A stretch of 64,000 nt of DNA from Ignelater luminosus (GCA_011009095.1 VTPC01090883.1:1-64000), one strand, 5' to 3'. Counted from the first letter of the stretch, positions 23,666-34,972 are shown. The notes: generated from the letters alone by a model not told the origin. Numbers and translations are program-made.

Positions 23666-24208
23666 ATGAATGCGATTATTTATAATACTAAGCAAACCTT
23701 GCTTCTAGCTCAAAATCTACTTTCCAGTAATTTGTGCTTTATCAACATGCGTTTGTAACAATCTTAATATTTACCTTTTCTAGCAAGTATTCGTTGGGCC
23801 AGTAAAAAAACTGGAGGAAGTACTCGTAATGCAAAGGGAAGTGGTATAAAGAAGCATAGGGGATGGAAGAAACAAGACGGCTCTTGGGTTGAATCTGGTA
23901 GTATTTTGGTATTGCAACGTCACTTAAGATTTCATCCTGGTTTAAACGTATGTTAAGCAATGTATCAATTAGGTAATTTACAAAAGGATTATATTCTTTT
24001 TTAGGTCGGTATGGGTCGTAATGGTACATTATATGCAAGAATTCCTGGTCGTGTAATGGTTACCTGTGAAAAACCAGATCTTGATTGGGAACATACGTGG
24101 GTCCAAAGATGTTATTCTGGTCGAGAAAATACAACCTTCTATAAAAAATATTTTAATGTAATGCCAAATAAACAACACCAAAATTTTGTACTTAAAGATC
24201 AAGTGTAA
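23666..24208 (+). CDS. mRpL27: Mitochondrial ribosomal protein L27 (bL27m), 142 aa, three exons
   Basis: Large-subunit mitoribosome protein. Exons 23666-23726, 23784-23947 and 24005-24208 join in phase to 142 aa. The N-terminus (MNAIIYNTKQTLLLAQNLLS) is a basic/hydrophobic mitochondrial presequence, followed by the family signature RWASKKTGGSTRNAKGS, then KKQDGSWVESGSILVLQRHL, RFHPGLNV, GMGRNGTLYA and VTCEKPDLDWEHTWVQR. The first intron is short (57 bp); an alternative donor at 23751 would leave only 33 bp and is less likely. AATAAA follows the stop at once (24209). The gene is divergent from Nup358 and ends 32 bp from the convergent Tsen34 stop codon. Confidence 0.93.
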
Positions 24209-24240
24209 AATAAAAACAGTAAAATTAGATTTTAAATAAA

Positions 24241-25293
24241 TTATGTTTCTAGCCAATTTAAAGTAATATACATCACAGAACCATTTATTAGAGAAGCCAA
24301 CACAGCTCTTTTCTTAACAGAAGTCCCTAATCTACCAAACGTTACGATCTCGCTAGTATGATTGTTTGAAGAAGGTTCTTCAATGCATCGTATTATAAAA
24401 ATGGCATGGAATATCGCTGGATCACCTACAAAATGTATTAGATTGAGAATTTTAATTTCTCAAAGAATTATCTTCAAACCTGAATATACTAGAAAGTCTC
24501 CACCAAATTTTAATCCTGGGGTAATATAATATCCTTTTTCCCATAGATCAGCATAAACTGCACATTTAGTTGGTGTTGTTTGCTGCAAGATTTCTGCCAA
24601 TGGAACTTCTGTTGGTGTTCCTAAAATCATGCTCTTGAGGAATTGAATGATAATAGAACCTAAAGCATTTCTACCTTGTGTAGATTTAACGGATTCGTAT
24701 AAAATTGGCCACACCATTGTTTCATTTGTAACTTCACAGGATTTATTTAATTCTTCTTCCAAGATCTCTTCTCGTGTTTTCACATTGGTTGTTGCATTGC
24801 TCTTCTTCATTTTTCCCTCTACTATTTTATCAATAATCTTTTCTAAGTCACACTTGCGATTTTCTTTATATATGTCTTGTTCTGCTTGTAACAAATGATT
24901 TTGTATAGCAGAATATTCACTGATATCATGTTCCGTTGGTAAATCTTGCAAATGTGGATAATGGATTATTCTTGCTAACTGCTTATTTACAAGTAAACAA
25001 ACTTCTTCAGGTAATAAAACCAAAGGTAAAGCTGCAAATAAATAAGGATTTATGTTGTATATAATTGAATAAGATAATAATAATAACATTACATACCAGG
25101 AGTGACTTGGGTGCTTCCTAAAAACGAACCTACAATTCTATATTGTTTACGAAGTGTTTCCCAATCTGTGCCAATTATTTTTTAAAACATGAGGAGTAGT
25201 CATATAGAAACTTATTTATTTATTTAAAAACTCAAAATTACCTGCTGCGGAAAAGACGCATGCTTTATTGTTCTGATAACACAAATCAATCAT
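24241..25293 (-). CDS. Tsen34: tRNA-splicing endonuclease subunit Sen34, 285 aa, four exons
   Basis: Catalytic subunit that cuts the 3' splice site of intron-containing pre-tRNAs within the Sen2-Sen15-Sen34-Sen54 complex. Exons 25242-25293, 25097-25165, 24480-25031 and 24241-24425 keep frame to 285 aa. The N-terminal domain has RIVGSFLGSTQVTPGLPLVL and LLPEEVCLLV. The middle is charged (DIYKENRKCDLEKIIDKIVE). The C-terminal endonuclease fold has YADLWEKGYYITPGLKFGGD, FLVYSGDPAIFHAIF and GRLGTSVKKRAVLASL. The catalytic triad expected for this family is present: Tyr in YADLW, His in FHAIF and Lys in SVKK. It converges on mRpL27, so the two 3' UTRs must overlap. Confidence 0.93.
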
Positions 25294-25299
25294 AATTTT

Positions 25300-26905
25300 A
25301 ATAAAATCAGGGTATTATTTATAAAATTAGAATAATGTATAATTGGGGTTAAACGGGTTAAACTTAACCTTACTTTGATTTTTGATTGTCAAATTGTCAT
25401 TTTATTTTGTTTGTTGTTACATATAATTGACTTTATTACTTCTAATTATATTCTGCGTAAAATGGAAATTTTTTATGGGTCTTTAACTTTTTTTGTGCTT
25501 TTTATGCACCTTTTTTTTAAACGATTATTGTCTAGATCAACTATTTTTTTAAGCTTTTGAATAGGAATTAAATCTAGAATTTTTTTAATAGATTCGATGT
25601 AGACACAAAGTGTTTTTATTCTTAATCTGATTACACACATCAACAAATTGGTTAGGATTATTACCATTATTATTACCTTTTTATTTATTTAAATTCATAC
25701 AAGTTGAGTGGATTTAGAGTAAGATTCAGCTTTATCTCATTTAAAAATACTTTAAAGTGTTCAAATGTTATCTAGGAACTTGTACTTTGTACCTCACATG
25801 ACAGTATAGTGCATTATTCGTTTTGTCATTTGTGTTATTTGTTCAAAGTATCACAACATTGAGTATTCTTCATTAATATATTATTTGTCAGGTACAATTA
25901 AGAATTAGCTTTTAATTTCCCCCCTTTCACACATTCTAGCCAGAATGAATATCGATATTGTTTCTTATAATTATCTTGGTTTTCTTTTTTAACTACCTGC
26001 ACCATCATTTTTTTTTTAGTTTTCATAGTTTTAACAGGGTAGGAACATTTATTTAGACGAGTCCTATGAAGATAATAAATATTTGAGACCCTGAATAAGA
26101 AAGCTTTTTGTAGTTATTTTTAATAGTTAGGACATCCCTGGTTTTTTTTTGGCCACTTGGGCAGTTATGAAATAGACAGTATATCTTATTCTTTCTAATC
26201 TAGTTACTTGGTTATTATAAACTTGTCAAATTAAGATTCTAGGTTAGAATTTCTGTCAAAAATGCACATAGGCATCTCAAATAGAAATAATATAAGGATC
26301 AGAAGAAAATATTTCGCTGATTGGTTATCCTAAAACTATAGAAAGTAATCTAGATAACATATCAATACTGTACATTTTGTGGAAATTGACATCGACACTT
26401 AACAGTTTGTTTTTTTTTCTTTCGCCACCAAATCTGGTAATTACTCTTATCAACCAACACCATAAACGCACACTAATGATTGACAAAAGAAGCTTTGGCA
26501 GATTTTTAATTATTTCAGTTTTGAAAACATAGTAATTCAAAACACTAAGAAGAAGAGGCAAAGGTCTAATCTTATAATCTTATTCTATTTTGACATGCAC
26601 TAAATTATTGAAATGTGAAATTTATTTTACTAATTCTTTCGATATTTTTGCACGTAGTTAAAAAATAGTGTAGGTACCCCAACCCATAAGTATCAGTATG
26701 TAATACACTATTACCTATATCTTTCACTTCTCTGACACATTTTTATCAGAACAATACTATTCCATCAAGCATGAAGTTATATAAATATCAATTATAAAAC
26801 ATAGAAGATATTAGTTTTCTATAAGATTTTATTTAAAAAATCAGTTTTAAGTAACATTATTTTTAAAAAAGTTATTCTCTTAAAAACTTTCATTATAAAA
26901 ATATT
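25300..26905. other. Intergenic region between Tsen34 and glycerol kinase
   Basis: AT-rich with poly-T runs. No gene, array or transposon was recognised. Confidence 0.5.
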
Positions 26906-26910
26906 TATAA

Positions 26911-29514
26911 TTAACTATCCCATCCCATTGATCTTTCCACAGCCATTTTCCACCGAGAATATCTAACATCTCTTTCATCTTCGATTGTTCTTGAATTCCA
27001 CACTTTTAAAGGAATTTCAATATTAGATTCTGCAATATTCCAATATCCTACTGCAGCGCCTGCTACCATAGCTGCTCCTAATGCTGTGCTCTCAGCCATG
27101 TCAGGCTTCACTATAGACACGCCAGCTAAATCTGCTTGTAATTGCATCAAAAGAGAGTTTGCTGTCATGCCTCCGTCAACCTAAAATAAATTTTATAATT
27201 TTATCTTTACAGAACATGTCGAAGACATTTTTATATTATGCTTATGGAAGTAATCTTTTTACTAAAAGACTACACATAAATAATCCTAGTGCAATAAGAG
27301 CTGGTATTGGCAAATTAAAGGTGAACATCAAGCTGCTTCACTACAAATATAATAGTCAAGTGTTTTTGTATCATTTTAGAATTATCGACTCGACTTTCAT
27401 AGATATTCAAAACGATGGCATGGATGTTCTGCAACAATAGTACCCCATAATGGATATTACGTTTGGGGAGCACTTTGGGAAATTGATATGGAGCATTTGA
27501 AGACTTTAGATAAGTAATAAAATTATTATTTTCTAGCAAAATTACAAAACAATTATGAAACGTTATTACAGGCAAGAAGGAGTAGATGACCAGATTTATT
27601 TTCGATTTGAAGTCGATGTGGAATTACCGGATGGAAACATAAAAAAGTGTCATGTTTATCAACAGGTTAATACACCTGCAGAACATTTTAAATTGTCAAA
27701 ACTACCAGAAAATCGACAACCCTCGCAAGTTTATTTAAACACAATTATTAATGGCGCTAAAGAATCGGAGCTACCAGAAGAATACCAGAAACTTTTACAA
27801 AAAGTTCCTCATAACGGTTATAATGGAGATGTCGATTTAAATCTTCGATTAAATATTGAATAGATAATTGTAAGAAGTATTATAAAACTGTATTTTATTA
27901 ATAAATAAAGACATTTGAGGTTAAGTTCTACCTACTCGTAACTGAGCTAAAGTTGATCCATAATCTTTGTTCATTGCTTCAAGAATATCACGAACCTGAA
28001 AACAAACAGCTTCTAGTGTAGCTCGCACAATATGGCTCGACTGTGTATCTTCTGTTATACCACATATTACACTAAAAATCTAAGCATTTATTTGATATCT
28101 ATACATTTAATTTAATTTATTGTACCCTCTAGCATCCTGCTGCCAGTAAGGTGCATATAAACCACTAAAAGCTGGCACGAAATAAACATCACCCCCATCA
28201 ACAAGTTCAGCCTCTTCGGCAATACCTTCAGCATCTGAGAATTTCGGCAATATCGACATGTTGTCTCTTAACCAAGTTAGTGCAGCACCCGCAACTGCTA
28301 CTGAGCCTTCTAACGCATAAACAGCAGGCTCATTTGGTCCCATCTGATAGGCAACAGTTGTTAAAAGACCATGAGCACTGGTTACCTTTGCGGTACCAGT
28401 ATTATAAAGCAAGAAACAGCCTGTACCATAAGTAGCTTTCGCCTGAAACAATATTGCATTCTATTAATCACCTTATTCACATTCAATTCAAATCTAATTG
28501 ATTTATCATCATAAATGTCAGCTAAGATCAAAGCTTCTACAATCACAGCTCGAAAGCCAAAATTTGATGGCTCTCAAGAGCTCACCTCGGAATCTCATCA
28601 TGTTTCAATTTTAAAACTCAACAAAATAATAGGTTACGTTTATTAATAATGATTATTTGATTAATCAAATATAAGAAAGAAAGAAACAAACTCACCTCGC
28701 CTCGTCTCAGACATTGCTGTCCAACCAATGCAGATTGCTGATCTCCTAAACATCCTGAAATGGGTATTCCTTTTAATGGTCCACTCTTAACCGTTCCGTA
28801 AACTTCAGAACTCGATTTAATCGAAGGCAGAACAGATGCGGGTAAATCGAAAAATCTTAACAAAACTGGATCCCATTTTAATGTTTCAATATTCATTAGC
28901 ATAGTACGAGATGCATTTGTCACATCTGTTATATGAATGCCGCCAGTTAAATTCCAAATAAGCCAAGAATCTACAGTACCAAACAAACATTTTTCTTCAA
29001 CCATTGCTTTTTTAACTTTCGGAACATTCTCTTGCAACCATTTTAATTTGATCGCACTAAAATAAGGCGACAGAGGTAAACCACAAAGTGGTTTTAAATA
29101 ATTTTTATTTTTTGTATTGTTTGGCACGGTTTCAAGTAGCTGTTCGACAGTCGATGCTGTTCGCATATCTAACCAAACAATAGAATTATGAAGAGGAAGA
29201 CCTGTTGTTTTATCCCAAACAATAGTTGATTCTCGTTGATTTGTAACACCAATCGCAACGATATCACTAGCACTACCACCAAGCGATTCTAGCTTTTCTA
29301 TGGTACGTTTAATGCATAATGTAACAACATTTAAAATCTCTAACGGATCCTGTTCTACCCAACCTTCTTGTGGAAACTTCTGTGACAATTCTTGCTGATG
29401 CGAAGCAACCACTTCAGCTGTTCCCGCTTTAAATAAAATAAATCTAGCACTAGATGTACCTTCATCTATAGCACCAATTAGTGAAGTTTTCGCTGAATGT
29501 CTTTCACTTGGCAT
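26911..29514 (-). CDS. Gk: Glycerol kinase, 513 aa, four exons
   Basis: Phosphorylates glycerol to glycerol-3-phosphate with ATP (FGGY kinase family; usually cytosolic or mitochondria-associated). Exons 28696-29514, 28126-28442, 27936-28071 and 26911-27180 join in phase to 513 aa, a normal family length. Visible motifs: [15 protein letters not shown] (phosphate loop), [23 protein letters not shown] with [14 protein letters not shown] (FGGY N-domain), [41 protein letters not shown], and in the C-domain [13 protein letters not shown] and [18 protein letters not shown]. The third donor must be the inner GTAGGT at 27930-27935; using GTAG four bases further would create a stop. The last intron (27181-27935) contains the GGCT gene on the other strand. 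Confidence 0.95.
27216..27863 (+). CDS. Gamma-glutamylcyclotransferase (GGCT), 176 aa, three exons, nested in a glycerol kinase intron
   Basis: Converts gamma-glutamyl amino acids to 5-oxoproline plus amino acid in the gamma-glutamyl cycle; cytosolic. Exons 27216-27320, 27380-27513 and 27572-27863 give 176 aa in frame. The substrate loop [20 protein letters not shown] is the family hallmark. The Glu in [12 protein letters not shown] is at the position of the catalytic Glu, and [20 protein letters not shown] and [10 protein letters not shown] are also typical. An acceptor-like TTTACAG sits 3 bases before the ATG, so a non-coding first exon may exist. The whole coding gene lies within the 755-bp third intron of glycerol kinase on the opposite strand, with its poly(A) signal near 27900 just before the kinase donor. 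Confidence 0.93.
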
Positions 29515-30390
29515 TTTTAAATGTGCAATTAAATCTCTGCCAGTTTTACTAAATGCGTGTACGGTAGAATTTATTTATATCATAAAACACATATATATAA
29601 ATAATCTAAACTCTTGACCTTTGTTCGTATAGTTTAATTACAATAATTATGCTGCTATTAAAATTCTATGGAATTTAATCTTTGTCAGCACTTTTTCTAG
29701 TTTTTTTTTTCCTTCTTTTTTTTATTCTAAACTGTTTTTTAAAGAATTATTTATTAATGTAATTAATGTCCTTGATGATTATTATTACATTTCTTCTCAG
29801 GTGTCAACTGTAAATAAGAGAAAAGCAATAATTTAATTTATTATAAAATTGAATTTTTTGTTATCAAAGCAGCAATTTTAATCTTATAATATGGACGCTA
29901 ACAAACTAAACAAATAGTTAATCTTGCACTGTTTGTATAACGCAGTGTTATTCATTCATTTTTTTATCTGTTTTCCTTGATAATGATATTGAATTAGTAT
30001 TTACATTAGTCTTCAGATTCAAGAATCGTCTGAAATGGAATAACATAAGTTTATATTAAAACACAAAAAAAAAGAACTTTAAGGAAAAATCAACTGTTAT
30101 TAAAACAAAATATTTACAATATTTAAAAATAACTTAAAATATCAAATTTCGTAAAGATAAGAATATATAACAGCACACCGTACAAAAGATAATGAGAATG
30201 TGTGGTTATGTACTTTTTTTACCCATCAAAGCAGGTATTTTTTGAGGTTATGAAAACAAGTTTGACAACTAAAATTGCCTTTGAGGTTAGAAGTGTGTGA
30301 CAGGTATAAGTTAGGTTATTAGTTATTACAAACAGTAACAATGCATTTTAGACGTATGATAATTAATTAATTATTTCTTTTTATATACAG
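29515..30390. other. Upstream region of glycerol kinase
   Basis: No gene. It includes a poly-T stretch near 29700 and AGGTTA motifs near 30240-30315. From 30390 a short sequence beginning ATACAGGGTGAAATTGAAAT resembles one end of the CAGGGTG element found at 33972. Confidence 0.45.
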
Positions 30391-30744
30391 GGTGAAATTG
30401 AAATAGAAAAAATTTAATGGATAATTACCGATGCCTAGAGATGGCCATTGATAACATTTTAAATTTAAGCAGAGCCCCTTTTCAAAAAAAAATGTTGAAG
30501 TTTGTTATTTATTTAATGTTCCTTTTAAGTTGTAGTAATTTGTGTTAAATGTTTCGAGTACAGAACTAAACCTATTCTATATTTCACACATTTGCATTCC
30601 TCTTGAATATTATTTTTTGGGAAGACATTAAACAGGAGGGAGGGAGAAGCTCATGTTAGTTCTTGTAGAGCAAAAGCACATTTTATTAGAAGGCAAAAAT
30701 TAGGGAGAGTAAAAACACTCTATTTTTGAAGGGAGGCTGAAGAA

Positions 30745-31212
30745 TGTTTGCTCCCCTGAACCCGAAACTACTATTGTAGAACTTACTGAAGATGTTCAAG
30801 GCATAGAAGATCTTCCTGTAATCCCTGACATCGAGGAAATCTCAGCAAAGCGTAAAAGAAATTTCAAGACTACGAGCTTTACTTGTGCACTGGTGATATT
30901 GCTCCAAAAACATATACAGAAGCAATTAAAAGTGACAAGGCAATTTGGGAGAAAGCTATGAAGAAATAAATGGACTTTTTGCAGCAATGCAAAGTATGGG
31001 AACTTGTGAAAATCAAAAAGTAGTTCAGTGTAAGTGGGTGTACACTTGTACTGTGTTAAAAGAAATGAAAATGGTGAAGTGATTAGCCATAAGGCTAGGT
31101 TAGTAACAAAAGGTTTTACACAAGAGTTTGGTGTAGATTTTAATGATACCTTTTCCTTAGTAATAAGTAAATCATGTTTCAGATTATTGTTTGCTTTATC
31201 TGTGAAATTAGG
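30745..31212 (+). mobile_element. Ty1/copia retrotransposon pol fragment
   Basis: Broken frames read TYSEAIKS-like sequence, then KEMDxLQQ, then CKWVYT, ENGEVISHKARLVTKGFTQE and FGVDFNDTFSLVISK, followed by RLLFALSVKLGY. This is the start of the copia reverse transcriptase domain, whose usual form is KARLVAKGFxQxxGxDxxxTFSPV. Frameshifts are present. The fragment ends abruptly at about 31212 against an oppositely oriented gypsy gag piece. Confidence 0.8.
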
Positions 31213-31214
31213 AT

Positions 31215-31751
31215 ACCATCCTTTCCCATAAATCAGTTCTGCTGGGTTCACTGGTGAAGGTTTTACAAAAGGCCAGTTTAAATGATAACCAATCAATTAC
31301 CTCATTGGTTTTCCCTGAGTACCAATGGCTCGCCGCTCCCGTTAAAGAACTTATTGCAACTTGATAAGTATACGCATCCGGCCACTTATATATTGTTGCA
31401 ACATTTTCGATTTGCTGGAGCCACATCCTAGCAATAATGTTAGGCCCCTTTTCGCCATCAAACTTTCCGACATTTTTCGACATATCCGTCATAACATTGT
31501 GGTTCGTAATGGTGTTCGCCGAGTCACTTATTCTGTTGTTGCTGCACTAGATTGATTAACGTTGCATTTTGTTGCAGTAAAGCATTAATAGTGTTCATGT
31601 TTACATGACCTTGAGGCGTCGGCGAATTTGGATCATTTTGTCCGGTTGCCTCCGCCTGCTGACTTTCATCGTTTCGTTGCTTTTGTTGCATCGTCGTTTG
31701 GTAAACCAATTCCAATGTATCGTTTCCCGTGTTTACGTTCGTACGGTCCAT
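31215..31751 (-). mobile_element. Ty3/gypsy-type gag fragment
   Basis: From 31751 downward one frame starts MDRTNVNTGNDTLEL and is Gln/Asn-rich. After a frameshift near 31520 the second part reads VGKFDGEKGPNIIARMWLQQ and then SSLTGAASHWYSG, a capsid-like gag signature (FDG...WL...L.G.A..W). It stops at the junction with the copia fragment. No pol follows. Old, broken copy. Confidence 0.65.
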
Positions 31752-32154
31752 GTTTCCTGTCGTTTCGTAATAATACTTATAAACAATAATATTGCTCCTT
31801 CTTTTCTGCAGTATTTTTTAAAACAGACCCCACACCTGAATTACTATGGGAGCTTTTTCTACTTTGAAGGGTAATAAACATAACACACTTTGTCTTTTAG
31901 TAACTTTATTCTTAACACGTGCTCAACACCAAACTTAAAACCTTTTCTTTCTTCTTTCATCAACCAACCTCGCATGACATTCACCTATATTCGTTCCCGC
32001 TCATCTCCCACCATCATTGTTTCCAACCTAACTATTCCCAACATAAATATTTAAAAATAAAAATGTCACTAGATTTACTACAAAAGATAGCACTGAGAAA
32101 ATAGGAGAATTGAAAACTACTCAATTTTGAATTATTGAATTATTCATTCATCTC

Positions 32155-32240
32155 AACAATAAAAAGATAAAATTTCCTAATAACAATTGGTGCATGTAGT
32201 ACCAACTAACTGTCAACTTGACAGTTGTTTGCTACAGTGA
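32155..32240 (+). repeat. Dispersed repeat, first copy (second at 63930-64000)
   Basis: Shares TCTCAACAA, AAATTTCCTAATAA, AATTG.TGCATG and GTCAACTTGACAGTTG in the same order with the last 70 bases of the window. The second copy lacks about 14 bp in the middle. Confidence 0.7.
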
Positions 32241-32254
32241 AACCAAGTTTTTTA

Positions 32255-32815
32255 TAATTTTGCTTTTTCAATATTACTGGATAGGAAAATCTTATATTGA
32301 AATTGTTTATAGGAATAGTAATTTTGTAGAAGATGTAATAATTGGATCTGGCAGCTCAATATCAGATGGTTCTCAAATATCAATGTCAATAATTGGTGAA
32401 GATATTAAAATCTGTAAAAGTGTAATAATTGAAGATTCTTTCATATTTTCTAACACAAATATTGGAGATAATTGGCAATAAAGTAATCTTCTTGTTTCAG
32501 TATTCTTAACTGAAGTAATCGACAGCCTAGCAAAAGGTTTTGAAGATAAATTACAATGTGACAATTTGATTCTTGAAATTAATTCATCACGTTACGCTTA
32601 TAACGTCACTGTTAAAGAGGTGACGCTTATTTATTTATAAATTTTAATTTATTTTCAAAATCTACAAACACTAAGTTATTTAAACAATTCATTTTTACTT
32701 TTAGATAAATTTCAATGTTGTAAAAGCTATTTTAATGTTGCCATTTCAATTATCTACTGGACAACCATATTTGCATTCTCTATACTTCGATCCTGAAGAA
32801 TTATATACGTAATAT
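32255..32815 (+). pseudogene. eIF2B-epsilon gene fragment (internally deleted, exon/intron remnant)
   Basis: Three coding-like pieces on the plus strand resemble eIF2B-epsilon, the catalytic subunit of the eIF2 exchange factor. 32310-32480 encodes left-handed beta-helix repeats (VIIGSGSSISDGSQISMSII and VIIEDSFIFSNTNIGDN). 32502-32620 encodes LTEVIDSLAKGFEDKLQCDN and LILEINSSRYAYNVTVKE. After a gap like an intron, 32704-32812 gives INFNVVKAILMLPFQLSTGQ. Splice-like sites flank them, so this is a piece of genomic DNA, not a retrocopy. The nucleotidyltransferase domain, roughly the region between beta-helix and W2 domain, and the end are missing. Probably a duplicated, dead fragment. Confidence 0.65.
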
Positions 32816-32867
32816 GTTACTACTTTCATTAGTACCTTTACGGCTAATAGCTACTATGAAGACTACA

Positions 32868-32966
32868 AAAGAAAAAGTATTATTGTGGGAAAATCCCAAG
32901 ACATCATCGACCATGTACTGTACCTATTAAATTCTTCTTTATGAAATAAACTAAAGAAAATTTAAC
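32868..32966 (+). repeat. Long inverted repeat, left arm (partner 36712-36812)
   Basis: About 100 bp from AGAAAAAGTATTATTGTGGG through TCATCGACCATGTACTGTA to AAAATTTAACAATT recurs in reverse complement at 36712-36812. The arms differ by a few substitutions and small indels. Confidence 0.85.
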
Positions 32967-33066
32967 AATTCAAACAGCACAAATAAAACAAAAAATTAGA
33001 AATGTAACACCTTTTATAGCTACCATTAATAATATGAATATTTCAATAAAGTACACACTGTAAATT

Positions 33067-33955
33067 ATGACAATGATTGATGGAAAAATTATAAATATTT
33101 TAATAAAGACTTCGTCACAATTATGCCATTTATGCAAATGTAATCCTAGTCGTATGAACAAGCTACAGGAAATGGACAAGTTTAAGATACACTACGAAAA
33201 TCTAAAGTACGGTCTCTCGTCATTAATTAAATTTCTGGAATGCATGTTGCATATTGCGTACCGTTTAGAAGTAACTGAAACAACAAAAGGATTATCAGTT
33301 GAACAGAAAGCACAACTAGAAATAAGAAAGAAACTAATTCAAAATCGATTGTGGAAGGAGGTGGGCATTAAAGTTGATCGTGTAGTACAAGGTAAAGGTA
33401 CTTCTAATACGGGAAACGTTGCCAGAAGATTCTTTCAACAGTCAGATAAAACATCTCAGATGACTGAATTAGACGCAAATCTACTTCAGAGATTCAATGC
33501 CATATTAGCTGCCATTTCGTCTGGTTATGGCATTAATTACGCAGAATTCGACACATACGCCAAAGAAACTGCGGAATGTATGTGCAACTGTATAATTGGT
33601 ATTGCATGTCTCACAGTGTGCACAAGATACTAATTCATGGCTCACTGGCTATAAAGCATGCCCTGCTTCCTATTTGGGCAGCTTTCTGAAGAGGTACAAG
33701 AGTCCAGAAACAAGGATTATGCACGTTTCAGAAGAGATCATACACGTAAGTCCTCTCGGAAAAATACCAACGCTGATCTAATGCACACGCTTCTCCTATC
33801 GTCGGATCCGATAATTTCATCCCATATCGATATGTTCCAACAACACACAAAGAAAACAACCATCTCCAGATTTTCATCTATTAAATATTACGGAAAAAGA
33901 AAGCACCGAAACTGAAGAAACCGCAGATTTATATTTTGAAGATTTCTCATAACAT
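33067..33955 (+). mobile_element. Transib-like (RAG1-related) transposase, 3' fragment with frameshifts
   Basis: The first open stretch (33067-33633) has a CHLCKCNP zinc pair, then YGLSSLIKFLECMLHIAYRL, and later TSNTGNVARRFFQQSDKTSQ, matching the Transib/RAG1 catalytic-core region (NDGNTARRFF in Transib; NGNFARKL in RAG1). Shifting frame near 33575 gives YNWYCMSHSVHKILIHGS, and a second shift near 33680 gives GQLSEEVQESRNKDYARFRR then KNTNADLMHTLLLSSDPI. That last block holds the position of the third catalytic acidic residue. At least two frameshifts make it inactive. Assignment to Transib is from remembered family pattern. Confidence 0.65.
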
Positions 33956-33971
33956 AAAATATACTTCTATA

Positions 33972-34656
33972 CAGGGTGTTTCCTAATGATAGTAAAGAAT
34001 TTTAATACATAATTCCTGGGCTAATTATAAGTAAAAAAGTTCATATAAACAAGTCTTAAAATGCACCCCTTCTGAGATACAGGGCGGCGTTGAAATTTAT
34101 AGAAAAAATATCAGCCATTTCAATATTTCTATAAGCTTCCATATGAAAAACCACACTAAAACTACACATTTTTTACATAGGTACCTTTTCAATAATAAAC
34201 AATTTAATTTTAATAAATGCTGGTGAAATGTATGAAACTTTTATTATCTCGAGAACGATGCGTTTTAAGAGATAATTACAGGAATACTTCCTTATTCTAA
34301 ATTAAATAGAAAAGTGAGAAATGTTATCAGTTTTCAGGAAAGATACAATGGTGTAGGCTTTATCTGGAGAGAAAGTACAGAACCCCCCTGTATCTGAGCC
34401 ACTGGATTTAATTTTTCATCAATTATCATCTTGTCAAATTTACAATAACATGATACAACCTTGGGCCAAAAATGAAAAACAAAATTATAACGCATAACAA
34501 AAATATAACGAAAAAGCAATTTTTCTCTATAAATTTTAACGCCTTGTATCTCGGAACGGGTGCATTTTAGGACACTTGTTTATATGAACTTGTTTACTTA
34601 TAATTAGCCCAGGAACTATCTATTAAAATTCTTCACCATCATTAAGAAACACCCTG
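33972..34656. mobile_element. Foldback DNA element with about 130-bp terminal inverted repeats
   Basis: Left end CAGGGTGTTTCCTAATGATA and right end (reverse complement) CAGGGTGTTTCTTAATGATG begin arms that stay alike through GAATTTTAATA, TTCCTGGGCTAATTATAAGT and AAAATGCACCC to GAGATACA. TATA flanks both outer ends (33968-33971 and 34657-34660), a likely target duplication. No transposase is encoded, so it is non-autonomous. Confidence 0.85.
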
Positions 34657-34859
34657 TATATTTATTAACTCTGTGCCTTGTTAATTACATTATGTATACT
34701 GAAATTAAACTTTATATATTAAATTAGTTCGCAAAACAAAGCTTCTTGATAATAAAAATAATTTTGACCAGCTAATTTACCAATTCGTCCCATTGTGCGC
34801 CGCTACTATAGGCTTGCAAGTTTAGCGCTACTGGTCTTCCCGTCAGTTGTTGTCCCCCA

Positions 34860-34972
34860 CTATTTTGTACGTTTTGCACCCCCCCCCCTGGTTCTTATAA
34901 GTTAGCAATTTGGCAGAAGATACGCCAGTCGCAGAGTCGGCCGGTTTCTTAACGAATATAACTTAAGAAATA
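34860..34972 (+). promoter_or_regulatory. Promoter / 5' UTR region of the PGRMC gene
   Basis: A GC-richer stretch with a 10-base C run (about 34879-34888) lies just before the ATG. No TATA box is evident. Confidence 0.35.

Noticed and set aside
23727..23783. Donor at 23751 for the first mRpL27 intron
   Set aside because: It would give a 33-bp intron; the donor at 23727 gives 57 bp in the same phase and a better presequence-to-mature junction.
27932..27936. Alternative glycerol kinase donor after GTAG at 27932
   Set aside because: It puts a stop codon at the next exon junction; the inner donor restores LRVDGGMT.
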